Positions 1 through 10,128 are shown, counted from the first letter of the stretch. The stretch is DNA of 37,927 bases from Candidatus Cloacimonadota bacterium (GCA_012839325.1 DUNQ01000025.1:1-37927); one strand, 5' to 3'. Numbers and translations are program-made. The notes: generated from the letters alone by a model not told the origin.

Positions 1-1
1 G

Positions 2-154
2 CCCTTTGAAAGCGTGGCTCAATACAGCAAAGTCGCGGTGGAGAGCTATCTTCGAGAAGACATCTCTTACCCGTCTTTCGTGCCTCCGAAACGGACGCTG
101 CTAAGATGCGACATCAATGCCCTGCAAGCACTTAGGGCAATCTATGAATTGTGA
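2..154 (+). CDS. C-terminal end of an unidentified protein (5' end outside window)
   Basis: An open plus-strand frame runs from the window edge to a TGA at 152-154 and gives about 50 residues ending in QALRAIYEL. The three minus-strand frames over bases 1-131 are broken by stops, so this frame is the best reading of the edge. The composition (mixed charged and hydrophobic residues, no low complexity) looks like normal protein. No family is recognised. It would converge on the minus-strand gene whose stop is at 132-134, overlapping it by 23 bases, which is longer than the other convergent overlap here. Confidence 0.55.
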   Translation, partial: PFESVAQYSKVAVESYLREDISYPSFVPPKRTLLRCDINALQALRAIYEL

Positions 155-1649
155 TGCCGAAGATCATGTAAAGCTCTCTTGCATCACCGTATTCAATATA
201 TCTTATCCTGCCTCTTCCTGCCTTGAATTTACAGCCCAGCTCAAGCTCTCCGCGGATGCCGTCCTTGCTCAGGCTCTCATATCCGCTCTCGTCATCACTG
301 AGTAATACCATCGCATGGTTCGTGCTGTTGTGTAGCCTTGCGCCGAGAAATGCCCAGAAGTGCTCTTGCTCCCATCTTACGCCTTGGTTCCATACAAAGC
401 CGCTATTCAGCGAAGCCTTCTTTTCTTGGTGGTGATAGCGGGCTGATTGTGTGATGGATACGTGTTTGGCAACGCGCACTTCGCCGCCGATCAGGAAGCG
501 CCAGTTCCCCGGAATCGTGGAAAGATAGCCCTCATCATACTGGGCGAGAAGCTCGCGGTCTATGCGCCTTACTGCAAGGCTCAGCTTGTGTCCTCTGTTG
601 CCGTAGCTGTAATCTGCGCCGCTATTTAGCATCCATTTGTTCTTACCGGGGCTATCTGTCAGCTTGTTTGCCGTGCTGCTCAGTCTCAGCTTAGAACGTC
701 TGTCCAAATCCAAGCAGAGCGCGCCGCCCAGCTCTTCTTGATGCCGCTGCTCTTTAAAGTAAACACTCTTCGCATAAGCAGGCAGTTGATAGTCGCCCAA
801 GTGTCGATAATGCCACTTGTGGGTGAAGTTATCCCACTTGCCTTCCCACTCGGCTTTGCCTGCCAGTCCTGTCGTCTGCAAGCCTAATTCGCCGCTTATC
901 CGGTTCTTATCCGTGTGATATCCTGCCATTAAGTTGAGGTTGAGTAAGTCTTTCTCTATCTCGTCCTTGCTAAAGCCTTTGCTATAGTTCTGCGTGGCGA
1001 GCATGATCCCGCCCTGTAAACTCTCAGATTCATAGCCCAAACTCAGTGCAGCTACATGTTCTTGAACCTTAAAATCATCATGCGCTTTCGTAGCATAAAG
1101 GCGCGCTATCTTGTCGTCCCTCAGCTGCGCCATACGACTCACAACGCTATACAGCGCTGTCACATACATCATATCTCTATCAAGCCTTACTCCGAGGCCG
1201 AAAGGAGTATAGTTCATAGGATCAGGCGCACTGTTAAAGCTGCGTCCATCCCTGCTTTCCCTGAAGAGTAAACCCTTGCCGAATACGGGATTCAGCGCAC
1301 CGAGATAGATCATATCGTCATAAGAAAGCTGTATATTGGCAGCGAACCTGTTGCCAGTATCAGGTTTTGTATAGGAGCCTAAATTAAGATCGTAAAAGTC
1401 CGTCTTCATGCCCGCTTGCAGTCGCCAACGCTCTGCATTTACCTGTAATGTGTTCAGAGTATAGGGCAATCTCCCCATTTTACCGGCGAGCTTCAGTCCT
1501 AAAGTATAGGGCTCAAAGCCGAGATATACCTCTTCCAGCATCTGATCCGCGAGTTCGTCTAAATATAGCTCTTCACTCAGTTCCTGCGCGAGGGCAAGCC
1601 CGAAAGAGAGGCAGATAATAATCATCAAAATAATAGTATTCTTATTCAC
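132..1649 (-). CDS. Secreted outer-membrane-type beta-rich protein, family unknown
   Basis: 505 aa starting at a GTG (1647-1649) with a GGAG-type ribosome binding site about 8 bases upstream. Residues 1-21 form a clear signal peptide (MNKN, then a hydrophobic core, ending LALA-Q). The remainder alternates polar and hydrophobic residues with many aromatic and Gly residues, as in outer-membrane beta-barrels. No catalytic motif or helix-hairpin-helix is visible, although it otherwise resembles the barrel part of large ComEA-like proteins of Bacteroidota-type bacteria. It follows the other envelope protein (stop at 1721) by 71 bases and may share its transcript. Export is well supported; a porin-like or assembly role is only inferred. 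Confidence 0.75.
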   Translation of the reverse strand: MNKNTIILMIIICLSFGLALAQELSEELYLDELADQMLEEVYLGFEPYTLGLKLAGKMGRLPYTLNTLQVNAERWRLQAGMKTDFYDLNLGSYTKPDTGNRFAANIQLSYDDMIYLGALNPVFGKGLLFRESRDGRSFNSAPDPMNYTPFGLGVRLDRDMMYVTALYSVVSRMAQLRDDKIARLYATKAHDDFKVQEHVAALSLGYESESLQGGIMLATQNYSKGFSKDEIEKDLLNLNLMAGYHTDKNRISGELGLQTTGLAGKAEWEGKWDNFTHKWHYRHLGDYQLPAYAKSVYFKEQRHQEELGGALCLDLDRRSKLRLSSTANKLTDSPGKNKWMLNSGADYSYGNRGHKLSLAVRRIDRELLAQYDEGYLSTIPGNWRFLIGGEVRVAKHVSITQSARYHHQEKKASLNSGFVWNQGVRWEQEHFWAFLGARLHNSTNHAMVLLSDDESGYESLSKDGIRGELELGCKFKAGRGRIRYIEYGDARELYMIFGITIHRLP

Positions 1650-1720
1650 GATTTACGCTCCATAAATCCTATGTATATAATCTGTTGTATTACCTGTGTG
1701 TTGATAGTCATAGCTCTCCC

Positions 1721-2500
1721 TCACCAGCCATATTCCAAGGAGAGTCCGTGTGAAGGGCGCAGCTCGGTGTGCGTTCTCATGCTATAGATCAGCCTTAGCT
1801 TATCGTGGCTCAGCCTCACTCCGCCGCCGAAAGACGCGGGGTAGTGCATCCAAGAACCATATATATCAAGGTTTTCGTGCAGCTTATATGTCATGGCAAC
1901 CCTCAATGAGCCCTTCTCGGCTTTGGGATGAACATAGCCCCCGCCGAGGCTCACCGCTTCATTGATCTCTTTTGCAAGAAAGACGCCCATCTCGGCTTCC
2001 TCGCCGCCTATATCCAAGCATCTTGCTTCCGCCCTGTAATCCTTGTAGGAGTATCCCATAGCGATGTCTCCGCCGAAGCGATACTCTCCGTCATCGCCCA
2101 CGCTGTCATAATCCAGATGCAGACTTGCTCCCAGTGCAAAGCCGCTCTTCAGCCATGCCGCATTGAGGTAAGGATTGTGCGCCGTATAGTCTTCATGATT
2201 GAGGTATCCCGTTCCTGCGCCGAACTTAAACTCACCCACCTTGAAGCTCTGATGAAGACCACAGAGATGTATTCCCGGCGTAGAGAAAGGGCTGATATAA
2301 GAAAAAGCAATGCCCGCTACATCAGCGATTGGAGAGATTGCAGTGGCATCTGCGCTATCCGAAAGCAGCGATACATCCGCCAAAGCCAATGCCGCAGCCG
2401 ACGATCTGACAGCACCCAAGGAGCCCGCCATCAGAACAAAGAAAAGACATAAGATGAGCGTAACATAGCTACCAAGTTCCATCGAAGAGCTTGCCACCAT
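1721..2500 (-). CDS. Secreted/outer-membrane beta-rich protein, start uncertain
   Basis: About 260 aa. A hydrophobic segment near the N-terminus (around VTLILCLFFVLMAG) is followed by a Gly- and Tyr-rich region of repeated short beta strands, as in PorV-like or small outer-membrane barrels of Gram-negative bacteria. The C-terminus ends in an aromatic residue (GLSLEYGW), usual for barrels. The start is unclear: the frame is open to a GTG at 2545, with ATGs at 2500 and 2482, and none has a convincing ribosome binding site or a basic signal-peptide N-region. A one-base shift near 2450 would instead give a normal signal peptide starting MLRSSYVF at about 2469. It lies about 60 bases after the ABC ATPase gene. 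Function unknown. Confidence 0.65.
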   Translation of the reverse strand: MVASSSMELGSYVTLILCLFFVLMAGSLGAVRSSAAALALADVSLLSDSADATAISPIADVAGIAFSYISPFSTPGIHLCGLHQSFKVGEFKFGAGTGYLNHEDYTAHNPYLNAAWLKSGFALGASLHLDYDSVGDDGEYRFGGDIAMGYSYKDYRAEARCLDIGGEEAEMGVFLAKEINEAVSLGGGYVHPKAEKGSLRVAMTYKLHENLDIYGSWMHYPASFGGGVRLSHDKLRLIYSMRTHTELRPSHGLSLEYGW

Positions 2501-2560
2501 ATTTAGGAGGCATTCGGGACTCCCTCGCGTGTATCTCGCAGCCACTTAAACGGCTCTTTA

Positions 2561-3664
2561 TCAGTAGATAGTTATTTCGCTTTCAGGATCAAAGAAGTGG
2601 ACTTTCACCATATCCACAGAGACGAGCAGCTTCTCGCCCATCTGCGGCAAGTCTTTAGGATCAAAGCGCGCAGTAAAGCCGTGATCACCCGCCTTTAGCA
2701 ATACGTGATATTCATTGCCCAAGGGCTCCACGAGATCGCAGACGGGGGTGAATTGCTGCGGGAAATCTGCCATTGCATCGTGGCGCGCATCATAGATATC
2801 TTCAGGACGCACACCCATGATGATGGGCTTATTCTCATAAGCTTTAAGCTTTTCAGCTTGATCCGGCGTGAGTTTCAGATGGAAATCCTCACCGTCAAAA
2901 GCAAGCGCACCATCTTTAGCGACAAGCTTGCCATGCACGATATTGATCGCCGGACTGCCTATGAAGCCCGCAACAAAGAGGTTTGCAGGGCTATTATAGA
3001 TATCAAGCGGGGTATCGATCTGATGGAGTATGCCGTCTTTCATCACCACGATCCTATCTGCCATGGTCATCGCTTCCACCTGATCATGAGTGACATATAT
3101 CATTGTATTCTCAAGCGTTCTATGAAGTTTAACGATCTCCGCACGCATGGCAACCCTGAGCTTTGCATCAAGGTTTGAGAGCGGCTCATCAAAGAGGAAA
3201 ACCTTTGGATTGCGAACGATTGCGCGCCCCAAGGCAACCCTTTGCCTCTGACCGCCGGAGAGTTGAGCAGGCTTACGCTTGAGCATGCTTTCAATGCCCA
3301 AAAGCCCCGCCGCATGATCCACTTTCTTCTTGATCTCGGCTCTGCTTTCCTTGCGCAGCTTCAGCGCAAAAGCCATGTTATCATACACGCTCATATGCGG
3401 ATAGAGGGCATAGTTTTGGAAGACCATAGCGATATCACGTTCTTTGGGCTGCTTATTATTCACCAAAGTATCCCCGATATATATATCACCGCTGGAGATT
3501 TCCTCCAAGCCGGCAATCAGGCGCAAAACGGTGGTCTTACCGCAGCCTGAAGGGCCTACGAGCACCATAAACTCTTTGTCTTCAGCTACAAAGCTGACAT
3601 CTTTGACGGCGTGAAAGCCGTTGTCGTAATACTTGTTTAAGTTTTCAACTATAATCTTTGCCAT
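2561..3664 (-). CDS. ugpC: ABC sugar-transporter ATP-binding protein (UgpC/MalK/MsmX type)
   Basis: 367 aa. It energises a membrane permease that imports carbohydrates or glycerol-3-phosphate-type substrates. Walker [10 protein letters not shown] lies near residue 37, the Q-loop is in [12 protein letters not shown], the ABC signature is LSGGQRQR, Walker B is VFLFDEP, and the switch His is in YVTHDQ. The last 120 residues form the TOBE regulatory domain (with GVRPEDI) typical of the MalK branch. The start at 3664 is chosen because AGGAG precedes ATG-GCAAAG and homologues begin MAKI; the frame extends further upstream. No permease or binding protein lies nearby, so it may serve several transporters as MsmX does. 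A TTGACA box lies just upstream at 3710-3715. Confidence 0.95.
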   Translation of the reverse strand: MAKIIVENLNKYYDNGFHAVKDVSFVAEDKEFMVLVGPSGCGKTTVLRLIAGLEEISSGDIYIGDTLVNNKQPKERDIAMVFQNYALYPHMSVYDNMAFALKLRKESRAEIKKKVDHAAGLLGIESMLKRKPAQLSGGQRQRVALGRAIVRNPKVFLFDEPLSNLDAKLRVAMRAEIVKLHRTLENTMIYVTHDQVEAMTMADRIVVMKDGILHQIDTPLDIYNSPANLFVAGFIGSPAINIVHGKLVAKDGALAFDGEDFHLKLTPDQAEKLKAYENKPIIMGVRPEDIYDARHDAMADFPQQFTPVCDLVEPLGNEYHVLLKAGDHGFTARFDPKDLPQMGEKLLVSVDMVKVHFFDPESEITIY

Positions 3665-3685
3665 GCTATATCTCCTTGAGGTTTC

Positions 3686-3715
3686 AATAAACTTGCTCCA
3701 CCGTATAAATGTCAA
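3686..3715 (-). promoter_or_regulatory. Candidate sigma-70-type promoter for the ABC ATPase
   Basis: On the minus strand TTGACA (3715-3710) is followed after 18 bases by TTTATT (3691-3686), which places transcription start a few bases before the ribosome binding site of the gene at 3664. The -35 match is perfect, the -10 match is partial. Confidence 0.35.
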
Positions 3716-3763
3716 GAATCATTTTCATGATCCCCGCTGATTGCAGTTAAACACATTGCCGGA

Positions 3764-5425
3764 CTAAGCTTTATCTTCGACATATTTGACCACACGATTG
3801 CGTCCTTCATTCTTTGCGCGATAGAGCGCTTTATCCGCTTCATTGATATATTTATCTATGAGTTCAAAGCCCACGTGATCTGAGATCAGGCTCAGCCTCC
3901 ACCCTATGCTTATGGTGATCTTTATCGTCTTATCTTCATAGATGAAGCTCTTTTTCTGAATCTTTTCACGCAGCCCTTCCAAGAGCTCTTCACTCTTTTC
4001 GCCCACATCAAAGAGGATTGCCAGGAACTCTTCCCCGCCATAGCGGATGATGATATCACTCTTACGGAAGAAATTTGTAAAGATCTCGGCGAGATCGCGC
4101 AAGACCTGATCCCCGGCACTGTGCCCATACTTGTCGTTCACCTTCTTGAACCAATCTATATCCATCATCGCAAAGGTGATCTGCGTTCTATGCCTCGCGA
4201 TGAGCGCAAAGATCTGCATAAGGTTATTATCCATGAAACGACGATTCTTGAGCCCCGTCAAAGCATCCGTGAGCGAGAGTTCATCCACTTCATTATAGAG
4301 ATACTCGATCTTCTGATAGTTATTTCGGATGTTTTCCACGAAGAGTTCATTGCGCACCGTATTCTGGTTTGAGAGCTCTGTCACCTTGTTTTCCAGGAAG
4401 ACCATACTGATCTTATACTCAAGCGGCGAACAGTGTTGACGCAAGAATGCAGACATCTTTATCACTTTTTCCCAGCATCTTTGAATGTGCACATTTGAAT
4501 CCTTAAAACTCTGAACACTGTGATAGAAGTTCACGGCGTCAAATTCGGAGTTTTGCCCCGCATAGAGATGCAGGCGATGCAGGTGCATTGAGCCCATAAA
4601 ATCACCCCCATACGCCAGGAGAGTTCTATATATAGAGTTCTTAGTATTCACATCGATGCGATGATCATCAAGGTTGAAAAGCGCATATCCGGCAGTGACC
4701 ATATTCAAGCCGGGCTTGTTTTTCAGGTTCTTATAGACGCTTCCCAAGATCATCTCATAATACTTGCTGTTCTTCAGATAATTGACCTGACAAAACCAAC
4801 TCAAGAGTACAAATATCGCGGCATCAGGACCCGATTCCCACAAGACATCCACTATCAAAGAGAGATATTCGATAAACTTCTGCCTTTTATTATTTTGATG
4901 GTCTAAAAGCCTGAGTTTACACACTCTAAAGAGGACTTGAGATTCAAAGCTCTGCTTGTCCAAATCTTCTTGGATCTCGACAATCAAGCTCTTTGCCGCC
5001 TCAAAATGCGAGATTTCCATATAGATGCAAAGCCTTTGCAGCTTGGCATAAAAAGCAGTACTAAGCGGCCCACTTTCCAGATAGTTACACAAGATTCCCA
5101 ACATCTTTTGCGACACATGATTATTATCCAAGATAGGCATATGCGTTGTGAGGGCTAATAGCTCGTAGAGCTCGCCCTGGTTTGCTCTTGGCGAATAGAT
5201 CAGCGTATCGAACATGATGGTAAATATTGTGCTGACCGTTGCCGCCACCCTATCGGGATCTTTGAGCATTTCTTTGTGTTGCGCTATGAGCAGAGCGGTG
5301 TGTCCTACAAACTCGTCGGTAGGCCTCTCTGTGGGATTCAAGAGATTGGATACAATCCGTTTTATCCCTGATTCTGCCCTGGGGCTAATTGCACTTAAAC
5401 GTAAAATATCAGTTTCATCAATCAT
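3764..5425 (-). CDS. Soluble diguanylate cyclase (GGDEF domain)
   Basis: 553 aa. It should make cyclic di-GMP from two GTP. The C-terminal GGDEF domain (about residues 385-550) has the active-site motif GGEEF at 463-467, and RKSD at 454-457 is an intact product-inhibition I-site (RxxD five residues before the motif). The conserved DALTGLKNRR precedes it. The first 330 residues are helical and Leu-rich with no membrane segment, TPR-like in look, followed by a short coiled coil joining the two parts. The ATG at 5425 has a strong GAGGAGGG site and overlaps the previous gene's stop by 4 bases, so translation is probably coupled. No EAL, HD-GYP or PilZ protein is seen in the window. Confidence 0.93.
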   Translation of the reverse strand: MIDETDILRLSAISPRAESGIKRIVSNLLNPTERPTDEFVGHTALLIAQHKEMLKDPDRVAATVSTIFTIMFDTLIYSPRANQGELYELLALTTHMPILDNNHVSQKMLGILCNYLESGPLSTAFYAKLQRLCIYMEISHFEAAKSLIVEIQEDLDKQSFESQVLFRVCKLRLLDHQNNKRQKFIEYLSLIVDVLWESGPDAAIFVLLSWFCQVNYLKNSKYYEMILGSVYKNLKNKPGLNMVTAGYALFNLDDHRIDVNTKNSIYRTLLAYGGDFMGSMHLHRLHLYAGQNSEFDAVNFYHSVQSFKDSNVHIQRCWEKVIKMSAFLRQHCSPLEYKISMVFLENKVTELSNQNTVRNELFVENIRNNYQKIEYLYNEVDELSLTDALTGLKNRRFMDNNLMQIFALIARHRTQITFAMMDIDWFKKVNDKYGHSAGDQVLRDLAEIFTNFFRKSDIIIRYGGEEFLAILFDVGEKSEELLEGLREKIQKKSFIYEDKTIKITISIGWRLSLISDHVGFELIDKYINEADKALYRAKNEGRNRVVKYVEDKA

Positions 5426-5736
5426 TTTCCCTCCTCAAGAGCCGGGACGAACCTGAAAACCTGTTCCCCCGGTTTGGTGAAGCCAAATTGTTCGCGAGCA
5501 GCCTTTTCTGCCGCCTGCGGATCTGTTTTAAGTCTTTGATTTTCCAGCTGTAATGAGTCGTTAATTGCCTTGAGCCTCAGAGTTTCTTGTTCCAAAACCT
5601 GCAACTCTTTTTTAAGTTTTCCCGTCTTCCAAAAGCTATTGCGCCCCGTGAATCCGATCCAGATAAGAAGCAGAACGATCACCGCATAATAGATATACCG
5701 CAAGACCACGGGAACCTCTTTCTTTCTGTGTCTCAT
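5422..5736 (-). CDS. FtsB/DivIC-type septum formation initiator
   Basis: 104 aa. One membrane helix (about residues 10-28) follows a basic cytoplasmic N-terminus, then a periplasmic coiled coil (about 35-72) and a short C-terminal part with the family-typical REQFGFTKPGE. Proteins of this type form the FtsB-FtsL-FtsQ divisome complex. Its length is normal for the family. The ATG overlaps the end of the DUF362 gene by 4 bases, and its own stop overlaps the diguanylate cyclase start by 4 bases. FtsB and DivIC cannot be told apart from sequence alone. Confidence 0.88.
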   Translation of the reverse strand: MRHRKKEVPVVLRYIYYAVIVLLLIWIGFTGRNSFWKTGKLKKELQVLEQETLRLKAINDSLQLENQRLKTDPQAAEKAAREQFGFTKPGEQVFRFVPALEEGK

Positions 5737-6860
5737 CTCATGAACCTGCGTGCCACAAAGGATTTATAGATATCGATCGCCTGGATGGGACAAAGTTCGT
5801 GGCAACACATGCATTTGATACACTCATCGCGCATCACCAGAGGATAGCCATTCTCTTGCCAGGCAATAGCTTCCACAGGGCAGGAACGCACGCAAACACC
5901 ACACTTGATACAGCGATCGCTGATAAGCGGAAAATAGTAATATATCTTTTGAAAAGCTTTCGAGAGTATAGGCGGGAGGTATTTCAAACCTTCTTTACGG
6001 AGCTTAACCAGCGCTATATCTGCATCGAGGCGATAGTTATAGAAGCTACGCGGCACAGTGATTTGTGAAGGCAGGATGCCGTCTTTGATCAACGCCGGCT
6101 GCAGATAGGGAACATCTTTTATCTTGAATCCCATCATCTTGCTTGCCACATAGTCCAGCGCAGACACGCTTTGACTACCCATGAGCAGCCCGAAATTCTG
6201 CACCTTTCCCGCTGAAGGCCCCGCACCATCCATCCCCGTGATGCCATCAATTATATTATAGCTAATCTTCTTACGCGCAGCCAGATACAGAGCCAAAAGC
6301 AGATCTGCAAAGCCGTGAGTATCAGGATGCAAGCGGTGATATTCACTTTTTACCATGCCCGGAACCAAGCCATAGAGGTTTTTTAGCGCGCCCGTAAACG
6401 CCATCAAAGAGTGCGTCTTATATTTGGCAACATTGATCACTATCCCGCATTCATACAAGGCGTTAGATATCTTGAGGCTATGTCCGTTCGATTCCACGGT
6501 TCTATAGGGATGAGTAGAAAGATTGACCAACTTGATGGGATATTTATCGGCGAGTTCTTGAAAGCCGCAAAGCTCCCATACCTTTGATACAGATACACTT
6601 CCGCCGGGACTATCCCCCAGCCACACCTCTTTATTTTTACTCAAGAAATAGCGGATAACAGCTTCAACCACTACGGGATGAGTGGTAATCGCGCGCGAAG
6701 GCAGGTATGCGCCCAACATATTGGGCTTGATCAAGACCCTCTTACTACGCCTGAATCTATTGCTTTTAATGCCGTCAAACCAACGACTTACGGCGTTCTC
6801 TATCTCTTGTAATTTATATTCTGATATTGCCCGAATCTGAACCGATGCACCCATCTTCAT
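5733..6860 (-). CDS. DUF362 protein with C-terminal 2x[4Fe-4S] ferredoxin domain
   Basis: 375 aa. Residues 1-300 match the DUF362 domain, with features such as VLIKPNMLG, a DSPGGS segment and NVAKYKTHSLMAFTGALKNLYG. The C-terminal part carries two Cys clusters, CIKCGVCVRSCP and CIKCMCCHELCP, giving a bacterial dicluster ferredoxin module. The biochemical role of DUF362 is not established; the ferredoxin part implies electron transfer. No signal peptide is visible, so it is probably cytoplasmic. The ATG at 6860 has GAGGG upstream and overlaps the preceding gene's TGA by 4 bases. Its placement between an exported protein and a divisome protein gives no clear functional hint. Confidence 0.9.
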   Translation of the reverse strand: MKMGASVQIRAISEYKLQEIENAVSRWFDGIKSNRFRRSKRVLIKPNMLGAYLPSRAITTHPVVVEAVIRYFLSKNKEVWLGDSPGGSVSVSKVWELCGFQELADKYPIKLVNLSTHPYRTVESNGHSLKISNALYECGIVINVAKYKTHSLMAFTGALKNLYGLVPGMVKSEYHRLHPDTHGFADLLLALYLAARKKISYNIIDGITGMDGAGPSAGKVQNFGLLMGSQSVSALDYVASKMMGFKIKDVPYLQPALIKDGILPSQITVPRSFYNYRLDADIALVKLRKEGLKYLPPILSKAFQKIYYYFPLISDRCIKCGVCVRSCPVEAIAWQENGYPLVMRDECIKCMCCHELCPIQAIDIYKSFVARRFMR

Positions 6861-8032
6861 GATTTGATTTCCCTCTTACGGGTAAAAACGCTGAGCCTAA
6901 GATTAAGCCCCAGCTGCAGATGCGTGGTATAGATCTCGCCAAATGCAGCCTGCAAAATAGAGGCATTTATGCTGCCATCTTTGAAGAGATATTCAATGCC
7001 CGCGCTGAGGTGATGCTGCTCATCCGGCAAAATCTGAATGCTTTCATGCCAATCCCAGATATCGCCCACATCATCGAGATTGCTGTGGATAGGAAAGAGT
7101 ATCGTCCCGCTCCAAATGTCGGATTTATACATATATCCGAGGCGATAGACTCTGTTTCCGTCGCGGCGTTCCAGCCCCAAGCCGAGGCTTAGCTCATCCT
7201 TGAAAATCTCGTTTTCCGCCTTGAAATTTCTATAACCGATGTCCAGCGCAGCCCGATTTATCCCCTTTTCATAGCTGATTCCGCCTTTGATTTCCCAAGG
7301 CAAAATCTGCTCATAATCCACGTGCCTCATGTCCCAATCTATCTTCCAAGGCAGCATTGCGCTCAGCCCAAAGCCAAGCCCGCCCTTCTCATAGAGCATG
7401 CCCGGCTGCACCCCGAGTGCATATTTATCATGGGAATCTCTATGAAAATCGTGCAAGAAGATCGAATCGCCTATGCGATGGATTTGATTGTGCACGCCCA
7501 GCCCGATGCTGAAGCTTTCGCTTAACAAATAGTTTGCCATGATGCTGGCTTGATGCAGCTCATATTTGGGCTGTCTGTTTATGATCTCGCCGCCCTGATT
7601 AATCTCTATGGTATAATCATTTAAGACAATCGATTGCGGGTTGCTATAACACAGCGCGAGGTGCATTTTTGAGGATAGCGGCATGCCCAGCCCGGCGATT
7701 CCTATGGGAACGTCGGATTTATAGCGCGCAAAATACTCCAATTCCGGCTCTTGTATGGATGGCTTGATATCCATCTCTATGAACACGCGAATTGAATCCG
7801 GTCTCATAACCGCAGGATTGATCAGCCCCATCTCCGAGCTGCCTGCCATGGCAACTCCGGTATAGCCGCGCCCTGCCGCCTCTGCGCCGAGATAGTTACG
7901 CGCAAAAGGAGCATAATACGCCCCGGCAAATTGCGGAGTAGTAAGAACTTTCAGCGTGTCTTGCTCGCCGGCAAACAGTCCCGTCGAAAAGACAATCAGC
8001 AGGACGAGCAGACAATATCTTTTCTTTTTCAT
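6857..8032 (-). CDS. Exported outer-membrane-type protein, function unknown
   Basis: 391 aa. A strong signal peptide (MKKKRY, Leu/Val-rich core, cleavage near LFAG-EQ) is followed by a beta-rich body with recurring GLGL and aromatic-Gly strands, ending in a strand with alternating hydrophobics. The segment EAAGRGYTGVAMAGSSEMGLINPAVMRPDS resembles the start of PorV/FadL-like and UPF0164-like barrels. It begins 13 bases after the purA stop and ends with a 4-base overlap into the DUF362 gene, so it lies inside an operon. Outer-membrane location is inferred; substrate or partner is unknown. Confidence 0.8.
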   Translation of the reverse strand: MKKKRYCLLVLLIVFSTGLFAGEQDTLKVLTTPQFAGAYYAPFARNYLGAEAAGRGYTGVAMAGSSEMGLINPAVMRPDSIRVFIEMDIKPSIQEPELEYFARYKSDVPIGIAGLGMPLSSKMHLALCYSNPQSIVLNDYTIEINQGGEIINRQPKYELHQASIMANYLLSESFSIGLGVHNQIHRIGDSIFLHDFHRDSHDKYALGVQPGMLYEKGGLGFGLSAMLPWKIDWDMRHVDYEQILPWEIKGGISYEKGINRAALDIGYRNFKAENEIFKDELSLGLGLERRDGNRVYRLGYMYKSDIWSGTILFPIHSNLDDVGDIWDWHESIQILPDEQHHLSAGIEYLFKDGSINASILQAAFGEIYTTHLQLGLNLRLSVFTRKREIKS

Positions 8033-8045
8033 GGCTTACAATCTA

Positions 8046-9332
<1,287 letters not shown>

Positions 9333-9366
9333 TTAAAATTAAACATATTTCTGTCAACAGCAAATC

Positions 9367-9942
9367 TCACTTTTTCTCATCTTCGGTTTGCCAAAACTGT
9401 ACAATTTCTTCCATTGGCATCCTTCTCTCGCCGCTGGAAAACCTGTCTAAAAGCTTGCCGTAGAAGCCTTCTTCATCCTCCGGATACCCGAAAGGCGACA
9501 TGGCTACAATCCTCCAACTTTTGGGGATTTTTAGATACCGCGCGAGCAATCTCTCCGAAAAAGCAGCCATCCAGCAGCTGGCTATTCCCTTTTCCCAGGC
9601 GCAAAGTATCATCTGTTGAAAGGAAATCGCGGTGTCCACGAGGTAATAATCCTTCTTGTTTACTCTGAGGTTTTTCTTCATCTCGGCGCAAGCGATGATC
9701 ACGCAGGGCGCATCTTTTATGAAAAAATTGCTGAGTCCCAGCAGTCCCGTATTGCGAGATAGTTTGCGGATTTCTTCCCTATCTGTGAAAACGATATAGC
9801 GCCATGGCTGGCGATTTTGGGAAGACGGCGCGATCCTGCCCGCCTCTAAGATGTCGTTTATATCTTCTTCAGACAAAGGATCCGGCTTGTAGGCGCGCAC
9901 GCTTCGCCTGTCTTTCATCAATTCCAAAAGGCTGTTTTTCAT
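9367..9942 (-). CDS. Nitroreductase-family flavoprotein
   Basis: 191 aa. FMN-dependent NAD(P)H oxidoreductases of this family reduce nitro groups, quinones or flavins. The N-terminal FMN phosphate-binding RRSVRAYKPDP and the following GRIAPSSQNRQPWRYIVF are diagnostic, and a C-terminal GYPEDE segment also fits. The start at 9942 is preferred over 9978 because GAGGTG lies 9 bases before this ATG and the family begins here. It is the first gene before purA in the same direction. The true substrate cannot be read from sequence. Confidence 0.93.
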   Translation of the reverse strand: MKNSLLELMKDRRSVRAYKPDPLSEEDINDILEAGRIAPSSQNRQPWRYIVFTDREEIRKLSRNTGLLGLSNFFIKDAPCVIIACAEMKKNLRVNKKDYYLVDTAISFQQMILCAWEKGIASCWMAAFSERLLARYLKIPKSWRIVAMSPFGYPEDEEGFYGKLLDRFSSGERRMPMEEIVQFWQTEDEKK

Positions 9943-10026
9943 TGCTGTTTTCACCTCTTTTTTTATGGTTTCATACAATAGAAAAGCAAGAATGCTGTCA
10001 ACTCAATTTTATCTTGCACCTAAGTC

Positions 10027-10128
10027 ATTGCCTCCCTATTGGTTACAGCTTGTCTTGCGCTTATGATGTGCTCATGGCGATGACCATACCATGACCACAT
10101 CATGACCGGAACCCAATAAGGAAGGCAT
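10027..10128. repeat. Dispersed intergenic repeat, copy 1
   Basis: About 100 bp, alignable end to end with 21334-21433 with only small gaps. It is built from a left arm CCCTATTGGTT (10034-10044) that pairs imperfectly with the right arm AACCCAATAAGG (10111-10122), an inverted 11-bp unit GATGTGCTCAT (10065-10075), a 4-base gap, and three 11-bp direct units in exact phase: ATGACCATACC (10080), ATGACCACATC (10091) and ATGACCGGAAC (10102). The inverted unit is the reverse complement of the second direct unit except for one base. It lies between the methyltransferase terminator and the nitroreductase promoter region and contains no ORF. Confidence 0.8.

Noticed and set aside
1928-2452. Plus-strand frame opposite the envelope gene
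   Set aside because: Rich in Cys, Arg and Ile from reversed codons; no ribosome site or family signal.
10065-10112. 11-bp repeats as a CRISPR array
   Set aside because: Units are contiguous with no spacers and far shorter than CRISPR repeats, and no cas gene is present.
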